From Isotricha intestinalis (taxonomy: Eukaryota > Ciliophora > Litostomatea > Vestibuliferida > Isotrichidae), in the NCBI GenBank assembly GCA_023807065.1, contig JAJJLU010003801.1:1-30596 (forward strand): 30,596 nucleotides of DNA, in the 5' to 3' direction. The notes beneath the pieces were generated by a model. That model searched no databases and was not told the origin of the DNA. It was given only the letters and a program-made list of their open reading frames with translations. The position numbers were made by a program, and so were the translations under genes. This document shows, piece by piece, positions 19,501 through 26,828 of the stretch; the stretch's first letter is position 1; each line of letters begins with the position of its first letter.

Positions 19501-20638
19501 AGAAGAAATCAGAAAACCAATTCAAAAGAAATCAATAGATTTAACATTTGAATCAGACAATAAATCTAATGATATAAAAAAAAGAACAGAAATTAGACTA
19601 GATTCAAATCAAACCTTTAAAAATTTAAAAATATTTACATTTAACACAAAAAAAAAAGATGAAAGAAAAAAGGTTATAAATAATTTAATAACACCGATTC
19701 ATATAAAATCTTCTTCAAGAAATAAAATACATTCAGAACAAACTGTACTTAATTCAAATTCTGGGACTGTATCAAATCAAATAGAAAAAAATGAAACTGT
19801 CCAAACTGAAAAAAGTCTTGTTTCTAATGTTAATTCCCCATTTATATATAAAAATAGAAAACAGATTATTGTAAATTCAACTCATGTAGATGAGAATAAG
19901 GATTTTTTAGATAGAATTAGAGATAAATATATGAATTCAGGCGATCAAAATGTAGAAGAAGAAGAAAATTTTTGGGATTTACCATTTAGTAAAGGTATTT
20001 ATTATGATGAGAATCATATCTTTAATAATATACTTCCCTTATTATTCGCTAAATTTGAATTGATTTCTATAATATTTTATCCTGAACCTAATACATATTT
20101 AATAGTTAATATTACATTTTATTTTGTATCTTTATTTTTTGATTTTACGTTAAATTCACTTTTATTTAGTGATGATATAGTTTCTAAGAAATATTCAAAT
20201 GAAGGAAAATTATCTTTTGCTACTGAATTTATATTAAGTTTAATTTCTAATGTAATTACAAATATTATAATGAAATATTTAAAAAAATTAATTTCATATT
20301 CTTTTGTATTTGAAACTTTAAAAAATGAAGTAAAGGATATTAATTATTATAATATATTAGCAAGTTATTTATTAAAAATTATTCATAGAAATATTATAAT
20401 AAGTTTTATTTTAGAAATTATTATTTGTTGTACTTGTGGATATTATTTATATATTTTTTGTGATGTTTATCATAAAAGTCAAGTTAATTTATTAATTAAC
20501 TTTGTCATTGGATTAACAACATCAATATTAATAGTAATAGGGGTTGTTATGTTAGTATGCTTATTTAGGTTAGTGGGAGTAAAATTGAAAAATAAAAATT
20601 TATATTATACTTCAAGGTATATAAAAGATATGATATAA
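16505..20638 (+). CDS. Large Cys-rich multi-pass surface protein (receptor-like)
   Basis: A 1377-residue protein. A hydrophobic N-terminus (MEYYLIIQFIYLLIIQ) looks like a signal peptide. Residues about 25-450 form an extracytosolic domain with many Asn-X-Ser/Thr sites. Residues about 452-700 are Cys-rich with repeated CxxC and CxNCxYxxE-like units (ACSVCSEI, SCNICSEN, CTNCKYDYEE, SCPSGYYQENNLCV), as in furin or growth-factor-receptor repeats common in ciliate surface proteins. After a further ectodomain comes TM1 (about 941-965, GFYFFTLTFTCIIVSIFGYI). A basic, Ser/Asn-rich cytosolic loop follows (about 966-1165). Four hydrophobic segments then span about 1172-1354, with a motif-like block FTLNSLLFSDDIVSKKYSNE between the first two. 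It is likely a surface receptor or transporter-like protein; no ligand or catalytic motif is identifiable. The frame is intact, in contrast to its pseudogene neighbour. Confidence 0.9.
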   Translation: MEYYLIIQFIYLLIIQINPIQSNIFKQITQNNEIIYIYPSSKNKIYYLTLTSSYKIENNINIPIIEGVFNFTSSTEFIMYDETQELFLASCTKNNVVEMLYINGTLNSSRYYQNDMPNNSTFLCSIKFYDENIIIGYSYHVESNNSISIKAFNCFYLDGSFSSSSSSLNKNIKIEDYVSLNHKRIIYYFQGTGTILFFHRDPTGLKINLKNTLIEATQSEFKVATDSINESMVYYFENKIKILYYNSSGNSTHEIETQSTFDFDTFIIDDDIINRNNEIKFVAVYKSNISGNLFIEQFSLIENQFQTDFYYEISNSIGISKIFIKKFSDSLNYFLLLKGENSNEDIYEYFGTDELDDLKQTKLSECITQPEDFLTVSKTNVNIKLSEIPGYNLSLNDQLLIYPNTLKYNLINNDQEIEVIIEEENGKINLNVGFKTTYNIDYDITFVRIKKCELTVQICNEACSVCSEIISSNNSPTKCSPKRCNDGYYYLSSDETECVKITQSCYESCNICSENGSESDHKCTNCKYDYEEYGSFCIKCDKSKKYWYFDPISNSKECLYSDNSCPSDFPLNVENSNECVNSCPSGYYQENNLCVIDSFFYLDENNNNNKVIIGNSGCDNTYSYQIYNTKQCVKNCSNNYYLISTSKLCINQCDIINLILSNNECICDEKKQISIDSNNAISCTLKTKDIDIDFSGCHSLEEVIKLIEEKMDILKLYDDKVLLTLGYQIQVLNSSIIHGLDSNKRIGSIDLKECENILKKQYNLNPILPLIKLLINSPSKTGSLINNLNYYVYSQDGKRLDLSYCQNVMIDVYNVINGDQSVNVNLIEELSEKEINLFDINDEFYQDRCFPFDLNGNDVTTKDRKKDIYPNVSVCDINCTFSEFYEENKTVKCNCQVKTEINEPEPKKETKNFFKSMNNKINYELVECYSVFRNFKRNFYKNLGFYFFTLTFTCIIVSIFGYIFNIKNRLNQQIFSYFNEKKIERNSTINIPNPPKKKREEIRKPIQKKSIDLTFESDNKSNDIKKRTEIRLDSNQTFKNLKIFTFNTKKKDERKKVINNLITPIHIKSSSRNKIHSEQTVLNSNSGTVSNQIEKNETVQTEKSLVSNVNSPFIYKNRKQIIVNSTHVDENKDFLDRIRDKYMNSGDQNVEEEENFWDLPFSKGIYYDENHIFNNILPLLFAKFELISIIFYPEPNTYLIVNITFYFVSLFFDFTLNSLLFSDDIVSKKYSNEGKLSFATEFILSLISNVITNIIMKYLKKLISYSFVFETLKNEVKDINYYNILASYLLKIIHRNIIISFILEIIICCTCGYYLYIFCDVYHKSQVNLLINFVIGLTTSILIVIGVVMLVCLFRLVGVKLKNKNLYYTSRYIKDMI

Positions 20639-21440
20639 TTGTTTTTATATTCTTCGTTAAATAAATATTAATTATATCTATTTAAGAATATTAATATTAA
20701 ATAATATTGGGTAATTATAAAAAACATATAAATGATTTATATCTTCATTAAAATAAAAATAAAATAATAAGATTTGAGATTTTTACAATATCAAATGATA
20801 CAATAGTAATAAATGCAAGTGATTCAATAGATAGAATATTTATTATAAACAAGAAATAAAGATAATATATTATAGATGAAAACATTTTTAGAATATGAAT
20901 TAATAATTAGATGAATTCTTTATTATTTAAGGAAAGATTCAGTGAATTTCTGAAAAAAATCAAATTATAAATAATTTATGAAAAATCGATTATTTCAAAT
21001 GATTTAAAATGAAACTTAAATTTTTAATGGATAAAAAAACAAATTGAAAGATAGTTTTAAAATTTAGTTTAAGAGAAAAAAGAAAATATATGAAAATCCA
21101 TAAAATAGTTTCATTCCATTAAAAGATGTTAATTATTCTTTTGAAAATAATACTTATATTAAGATTTTAATCTAAGATTAATTTGATGAAAATTTAAAAA
21201 TATTATTTAGGAATTATTAATATTATTTGTATTATCTATGTTTGTGTTATCAATTCCATAAATTATATTTTTTCTTTAATTTTTAATTTCTTTATTTTCA
21301 AAATAACAATTATTATTATATTGATCTTTGTGAATTAATTAGAATAAAAAATAAATAAAAAAAATCATAAAGAAAAAATAATTATTTTTAAATTAATCAA
21401 TAACAGATAAATAATTTTCAGATAACTAAAAAAAAATAAA
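20639..21440. other. Intergenic gap with weak coding-like remnant
   Basis: No intact gene. A 35-codon open run at 20752-20856 (RFEIFTISNDTIVINASDSI) has G at codon position 1 above other positions. Beyond it the same frame continues to about 21340 but with about one stop per ten codons, the rate expected of A/T-rich random DNA, and the G-position bias disappears. It may be the eroded tail of a former gene. Confidence 0.3.
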
Positions 21441-21930
21441 ATGGCAACATTCCATGATGATTTCTATGATGCTGATAAAAATTTATTTAATACTTCAGAA
21501 AATATGAAAGTTGCTCATATTTTAGGAGATGAAATTGATAATCCAATTTATACTTTTAGATTTAATTGAAAGTATTGCAGATAAAAGAATTCAATTATTA
21601 AATAAAAAATTTTATGAAGTTAGAAAAAATGCAGATTCTCAAAAAGGAGATTTTGGGAGTCTTCATAAAGATATTGATGATTCTTTTGATAATTCTGAAA
21701 ATGATCTTTATTATAGAATTAAAAATTTATTTGGAGATTTTGAAAAATTAAATGATGATTTAAATTCTCAAAATCTTCTTCTTCAAAAATATTTAACTCA
21801 ATTAACGAAAGAAAAAATGGATTTACTTATTCAAATTAATTTATGTATGAATAGATTAGATAATATTGAAAAATATCTTGGTATTAATATTGCTGCTAAA
21901 AGAATGAAAAAAAATCTTACAAAAAAATAA
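21441..21930 (+). CDS. Small helical protein with an apparent +1 frameshift
   Basis: ATG 21441 opens a coding-like frame (MATFHDDFYDADKNLFNTSE, then KVAHILGDEIDNPIYT) that hits TGA at about 21567. The next frame, open from ATG 21529 to TAA 21928-21930, carries the continuation (DLIESIADKRIQLLNKKFYE and a coiled-coil-like tail ending KRMKKNLTKK). Codon structure switches frame at about 21553-21560; removing one T from the T4 run in ACTTTTAG joins the two seamlessly, giving about 160 residues. It may be an assembly error, a real frameshift mutation or a programmed +1 shift. An internal start at 21529 would give a 133-residue protein but would leave the good upstream frame unexplained. Helical, Lys/Asp-rich, no signal peptide or known family. 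Convergent with the gene at 21997-22635. Confidence 0.6.
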
Positions 21931-21996
21931 GAAATATATATTTATATATTTATATATTTTATTTTTATTCAAAATAATTTTTTTTCATTTTTACTT

Positions 21997-22635
21997 TTAT
22001 TTTCTAAAATGAAGTCTAGTATATTCTAATTGTAAACTTTTTGTGAGATTTTCTAATTTTAAAATATTACTTTTAAAGTTTTCATATTCAAAAGATTTTT
22101 CTCTGTTATATAATTTAGGTAATTCTAATTTTTTAAATGATTTATATTTTATATTTTTTATTTTTTCATTTTTTGAATTATCCTTTATTTTAATTAGATT
22201 AGATGTAGAATTAACATTATTCACATCTAAAGGATCAGACATACTTAATAAATTATTTTTTAATTTGTTAATTTTTATTTTCCTATTAATTTTCGAAGGA
22301 AGAGTAAATATTCTCAAATTATTATATTCATTTCTATTTATAAAAAATTTTCTAGCATTTTCATAAATTTGATATTGAGTTAATTGAACTTTAGATGATA
22401 TCTTTTTTAATTTAGTATTAGGAAATAAAAGTTTAAAATTATCATGGTGTTTAGTTAATTTATGATGTTTATGAGACATACTAATAATTTTTTTAAAATG
22501 ATCTTTATCTTTTTCATTGAGTATTGTATTTGTCTTCTCTATTTCATCATTAATGGATATATGGGTTAAAATTGTTTTTAAAAATTGTTCATTATCACTA
22601 TTAGTCTTTAAAGACTGATTTCTTTTTTCCATCAT
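21997..22635 (-). CDS. Hypothetical basic protein (212 aa)
   Basis: An uninterrupted minus-strand ORF from ATG 22635 to TAA 21997-21999. The protein starts MMEKRNQSLKTNSDNEQ and is Lys/Asn-rich and basic, with a His-rich patch (SMSHKHHKLTKHHDNFK) and a helical C-terminus (NFKSNILKLENLTKSLQLEY). It has no signal peptide, membrane segment or motif I can name. Codon position bias is that of a real gene on this strand, and the plus-strand ORF overlapping it is hydrophobic and looks like its shadow. Only 66 bases separate its stop from that of the convergent gene, so their 3' UTRs probably overlap. Confidence 0.75.
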   Translation of the reverse strand: MMEKRNQSLKTNSDNEQFLKTILTHISINDEIEKTNTILNEKDKDHFKKIISMSHKHHKLTKHHDNFKLLFPNTKLKKISSKVQLTQYQIYENARKFFINRNEYNNLRIFTLPSKINRKIKINKLKNNLLSMSDPLDVNNVNSTSNLIKIKDNSKNEKIKNIKYKSFKKLELPKLYNREKSFEYENFKSNILKLENLTKSLQLEYTRLHFRK

Positions 22636-22977
22636 TAAATAAATTAATAATTAAAAAATCAATTTGTTTTTTTAATTATTAAAAATTAATATTTTTATAT
22701 TTTAAAAAACAGCAAGTCTATTCATATTCATATATAATTTAAGAACTTATTTTTATTGCTTTTTTGTGATATATTTTTCTCCTTTTATATAAGTTTTAAT
22801 ATTTGAATTAAATTTTTTAAAGCATTTAAGATATAATTATTTTATTCATTTGAATATATTTTTTCATCTGAAATAACAAGAAAGAAATCAATTGGAGGGA
22901 AAATAGTTCTATTTAATATAATTAAAAAGAAAGAATAATCTTTTGAAGTAAAACAAAAAATTTTTGATTACATTGAT

Positions 22978-23532
22978 TTATAATAAATTGTCTGGTGTTT
23001 TTCTTTTTCCATATTTATGTTTAAAAGAGAATAAGGTAGGAAGTTTTTCAATAAAATTTCTTTTTAATTCACCTTTTTTTAATTTTTTTTATAGAAATTT
23101 AAATAGAAATAAAACTATTATTATTATTACGATTTTTCCTTTCAAATTATTTACTTGTTTATTTAAACTATTTATATAATGTCATTATTAAAACAAATTT
23201 TTTTCATCTAATTTTTATTCTCTCATTTTTTTTATTTTTAAAATAAAAAGCGTAAAACTAAATCTTTTAACATATCCAATAATACTATCTTTTATTTATA
23301 TAATTTCAAAAATAGGTCCTCCATTAAGGAAATTATTTCTTTTAATATATATAAAATATAAATTACATTTTTCATTTATTTCCTATAAAAATTATGTTTT
23401 ATTATTCCCAAATCTTGTAATAAATCAATTTTCTTCTGAAATAATATTAAATATTTGCTTAATCACTTTTTAATAAAGATTTATTTTTAAAGAAAATAAA
23501 AATAATTAGAAGTTAATGAAAACCTGTAATAA
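22978..23532 (-). pseudogene. Possible decayed membrane-protein gene, one frame with many stops
   Basis: A single minus-strand frame from about 23532 to the TAA at 22978-22980 reads protein-like over some 185 codons with no shift, but with about a dozen internal TAA/TAG and two TGA. Clear segments: FNIISEEN, YIKRNNFLNGGPIFEII, IKDSIIGYVKRFSFTLFILK, a hydrophobic stretch (GKIVIIIIVLFLFKFL) and a basic tail (GELKRNFIEKLPTLFSFKHK). Counting G over the frame gives roughly 25, 19 and 9 at codon positions 1, 2 and 3, as in coding DNA. The stop frequency equals that expected of random A/T-rich sequence, so only the position bias and the last 31 open codons support it. Confidence 0.32.
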
Positions 23533-23606
23533 TTAAATAAAATTTTGTTATCAAAAAAATTTTTTTTAATATATACAAAATATTTTAATTTCAAATAAAA
23601 AATAAT

Positions 23607-25083
23607 ATGTCAAATTTCCATATGAATAACTTGTAAAATTTTATATTTAATATTTAAAAGAAATTTAGTAATTCAAACTAAAATATGGAATAAAGATACA
23701 GAAGATTTATTTGATTTTGAATCAGAAGATGTAAAATTAAATAAAATAAAGTTAAATTCATTTCCTTCTCAATCATATTTAATAAGTTATAATGAAAATA
23801 CCTCACTAATAAATTCCTTAGAAGAACTTCAACATCAATCAAAAAAAAATGATAGTTCAAATTTTTTAATATTAAGTGAATTACATTATAACAACAACAA
23901 TTTTCAAATTTATAATCCAATTCTTTCAAATGATTTAAATTTATGTATAAAGAAAAAAGGTCAATTATCAAGAACATGGAGAATTTCTCCTAAGAATATT
24001 GAAACTGAAATTAAAGTAGGAGATATTATAAAATTAGGAAGAGTAAGATTAAAATTTGATAAAATTTATTTAAAAAATTTAAACCTTCAAACAACAATAA
24101 ATCAAAATATAAATCCACAAATTTATCAACAAGGAACAAATAATTATTTAAGTAATTATTTAACAAATTCAATAAATAATATTTCAAATATAAATAATAC
24201 ATTAACTGAAGAATATAAAAACAATGATAAAAATTCAAAAAATTCAAATTCAAAATATATATGTAGAATATGTTATGGAAGTAACAGTGATATTAATAAT
24301 CCATTAATTTCTCCTTGTAAATGTCATGGTTCAATGGAATTTATTCATTATAAATGTTTAAAACAATGTATTGAATTAAAAATTCAAAAAAAGGAAGATG
24401 AAAATTATAAATTTTATTTTTGGAAAAATTTTGAATGTGAAATCTGTAAATGTGAATATCCAAAATATTTAAGATATAAAAAAAATCTTTATCCTATGAT
24501 TGATATAGAAAATAATTTTGATTCATACTCAATATGTGATTATGCTTTATATGATGATAATAAAAAAAAAACTTTTAGAAAAGGATTAATAATATTTAAA
24601 ATTAATGAAGATTATGATGAAATTCCAGTTGGAAGAACACAAACAAATAAAATAAAATTAAAAGATATAAGTGTTTCAAGAATTCATTGTAATTTGATCA
24701 GGAAAAATAATAAATTGTATGTTGTAGATAAGGGAAGTAAATTCGGTACTTTAATTTATGTAAAAACAAATATTAATATGAATGTATTAAAAATGAATAA
24801 AACTCAAGAAAATTTAATTTCTGGAAGACATTCTTTTTCTTTTTATTTTGAACAAAATTTAAGTTTTTTGGAAAAAATTTTTTTAAGAAATGTTAATTGT
24901 TGTAATTATAATAAACAAATTAATGAAACAGAAGTTGATGTTGAAAATCTAAAAGAGAGTGTTTCTGACCGTTTATTAATCAATGAACAAAATTATAATT
25001 TAGATGATTCTTATATTGATTATGTACTTGATTTAGGAACTATAATTAAATCAAAAGAAGAAGAAGAAAATAATGTTGAGTAA
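23607..25083 (+). CDS. RING-CH (RINGv) / FHA-domain protein, probable E3 ubiquitin ligase, one mini-intron
   Basis: Exon 1 (23607-23632, MSNFHMNN) joins exon 2 (23661-25083) through a 28-nt intron to give 482 residues. Without splicing, the only in-frame ATG (24334) lies inside the zinc domain. Residues about 125-175 form an FHA-like end (TWRISPKN...IKVGDIIKLGRVRLKF). A C4HC3 RING-CH finger spans Cys210 to Cys271: CRICYG, SPCKCHGSMEFIHYKCL and CEICKCEY. Residues about 325-395 form a clear FHA domain with the phosphothreonine-binding signature (VGRTQTNKIKL, DISVSRIHCNL, KGSKFGTLI). RING-CH fingers recruit E2 enzymes and FHA domains read phosphothreonine, so this is likely a phospho-dependent E3. 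The C-terminal tail is acidic. Exon 1 is inferred from splice-site and frame logic. Confidence 0.85.
23633..23660 (+). other. Predicted 28-nt spliceosomal intron
   Basis: It starts GTAAAATTTT and ends TTTAAAAG. Removing it joins the ATG at 23607 to the long RING-CH/FHA frame; without removal the frame ends at TAA 23634-23636. The next AG downstream (23667-23668) would create a stop, so this acceptor is the only one nearby that works. Length and A/T content resemble the tiny introns known from ciliates. Confidence 0.72.
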
Positions 25084-25447
25084 AAAAAGTATATTACAAA
25101 TTTAAACACTAATAATATATTATTTTGACCTTCAATTATAAAAATAATTTGATTATGAATTTTTTTTAATTTTATAGGAATACTTATTAAACAATTATTT
25201 GTATATTATATTTTGACTTCGATAAAACTTATAAATAATTGATTTTTATTATAATATATTCTATATTTATTTTTTATTTGTCTAAAATTATATTTTTCCT
25301 AATATGTAATTTATTACTCATTTATATAAGGGATATATATAAATTTATAAAAATAAGAATAAATCCTAAGTATTATATAGAAAATATATAATAAGAAAAA
25401 ATTTTAAATCTCCAAAATGTACAATAAACACACCTAATTATTTTGGG
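25084..25447. other. Short convergent 3' gap, nothing recognised
   Basis: The gap lies between the stops of the RING-CH/FHA gene and the convergent casein kinase gene. It is nearly pure A/T with no codon structure. The two 3' UTRs share it. Confidence 0.5.
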
Positions 25448-26401
25448 TTATATATCATCATCGAGAGTACTTAAATTTTCATTTGATAAATTTTTTTCAT
25501 TCCAATCAAAATTAATATCTAAAATAGATATTTTTTCTTTATTAAGTAAATCAATTAATTTTTTTCTCATCATATCATAATCAGGTTTTTCATCAAATTG
25601 AAGAGATCTAATATAAGACAATAATTCATTAAATTCATTAGGCATTCCTTCACATAAAGAGTCAATAGTTATATTTATTTTTTTTTCTAAAATTTTATCA
25701 TTAATTTCATTTTTATTTTTATAATTATTAATATCTTGCCAAGGTAAATTTCCTTTATATAAATAAATTAAGGTATAAAGCATTCCTTCTAAATCATCTC
25801 TTCTACTTTGTTCAATACCTAAATGAGTATAAATTGAAGAAAATCTAGCAGTTCCAGTTAATAATTTATTATCTTTATATGGTATATGTTCTCCTGTTTT
25901 TGGATTTCTAAATCTTTTACTTAAACCAAAATCAATTAGATATATTGAATTATTTTTTAAATTTTTATTTAAACTAATTACAAAGTTTTCTGGTTTAATA
26001 TCTCTATGAATTATATGTCTTTTATGTATATCTTCTATTATATTTATCATTTCAATACCTAAATATATTATTGTTTTAATTGAAAAGTGATTATTCATTT
26101 TTTCAAAAAGTGATTCAAGATTTGGACCTAATAAATCTGTTATTAGAAAATTGTAATTTTTATTTTTTATAAAAGAATGATATTGAGGAATTCCATTACA
26201 ACCTTGTAAATATTTTAATATTAATGCTTCTTGAATTAATTGATTATCAATTTTTGAATTTTCTATTTTTATTGCTACATAATTATTTGTTTGTTTATCT
26301 AACCCTAAAAATACTTCTCCAAATGCTCCTTTTCCTAATTTTTCTTTTGGAAATAATAGATATTTTTCTCCTAATGGAATTGTAGATTTTTTATTTTTCA
26401 T
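25448..26401 (-). CDS. Casein kinase 1 family protein kinase
   Basis: A 317-residue Ser/Thr kinase, almost only the catalytic domain. The Gly-rich loop LGKGAFGEVF is at 22-31, the ATP-anchoring Lys45 in VAIKIEN, the catalytic loop HRDIKPEN at 132-139 (Asp134), and DFG at 157-159 in LIDFGLSKRF. The CK1 hallmarks are present: TGTARFSSIYTHLGIEQSRR followed by DDLEGMLYTLIYLYKGNLPW, replacing the usual APE region. CK1 enzymes phosphorylate acidic or primed Ser/Thr and act in many pathways; ciliates have an expanded set. There is no long C-terminal tail, so there is no obvious autoinhibitory region or membrane anchor. The gene is divergent from the HMG gene with about 430 bases between, and convergent with the RING-CH/FHA gene. 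Confidence 0.97.
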   Translation of the reverse strand: MKNKKSTIPLGEKYLLFPKEKLGKGAFGEVFLGLDKQTNNYVAIKIENSKIDNQLIQEALILKYLQGCNGIPQYHSFIKNKNYNFLITDLLGPNLESLFEKMNNHFSIKTIIYLGIEMINIIEDIHKRHIIHRDIKPENFVISLNKNLKNNSIYLIDFGLSKRFRNPKTGEHIPYKDNKLLTGTARFSSIYTHLGIEQSRRDDLEGMLYTLIYLYKGNLPWQDINNYKNKNEINDKILEKKINITIDSLCEGMPNEFNELLSYIRSLQFDEKPDYDMMRKKLIDLLNKEKISILDINFDWNEKNLSNENLSTLDDDI

Positions 26402-26828
26402 CTTTAAAAATTAATTTATTATATTATTTATCATAGAAATAAATATTTAGAAAAAGGAAGTATCAATTATAATTTATTAATATATTTTTCCATTTTAAAA
26501 TATTATAAAATAATTTAATGATAAATTAATTGATATTTTTATCACAAAACTTTTTTCTTTATTTTATAATATTTGATTTTAATAATAATTTATAATATCT
26601 TTTAAAAAAATTATTAATACGGTTTATCATAATATTTTTATAACTTGGATGATTAATTATTCTTTTATATATAATTAATAAATATTCATATTAAATCAAA
26701 AAATAATAAAAATTTTTGGAAAAAATAAAAAATTCAAATTTTAAATTTAATTTAACATAAAAAGTAATATAAATGTCAAATAAAAAGACAAAAATTAAAA
26801 TAAAAAAATTAACTAAAAAATTAAAAAA
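26402..26828. other. Divergent promoter region with an upstream ORF overlapping the HMG start
   Basis: The region between the divergent kinase and HMG genes must hold both promoters; no element stands out from the A/T background. At 26773-26832 a 19-codon Lys-rich ORF (MSNKKTKIKIKKLTKKLKK) ends in TGA overlapping the HMG ATG as ATGA. It could be a translation-regulating uORF, or the true N-terminus if the A7 run at 26823-26829 has a one-base error, since its basic composition matches the HMG start. Confidence 0.4.

Noticed and set aside
20639..21340. Continuous protein-like reading if TAA/TAG are Gln and TGA is Trp
   Set aside because: G is nearly equal at the three codon positions beyond 20880 and stops occur at the rate expected of random A/T-rich DNA. 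Intact neighbours do not use such a code.
21510..21525. A 16-nt GT...AG segment whose removal would restore the frame of the gene at 21441-21930
   Set aside because: The sequence in and after this segment keeps strong codon structure in the upstream frame (VAHILGDEIDNP) until about 21553, so splicing here would discard good coding sequence and replace it with a weaker frame.
22964..23179. Plus-strand hydrophobic ORF of 71 codons
   Set aside because: It has no ATG (it opens at TTG) and its G distribution by codon position is flat. The opposite strand reads better.
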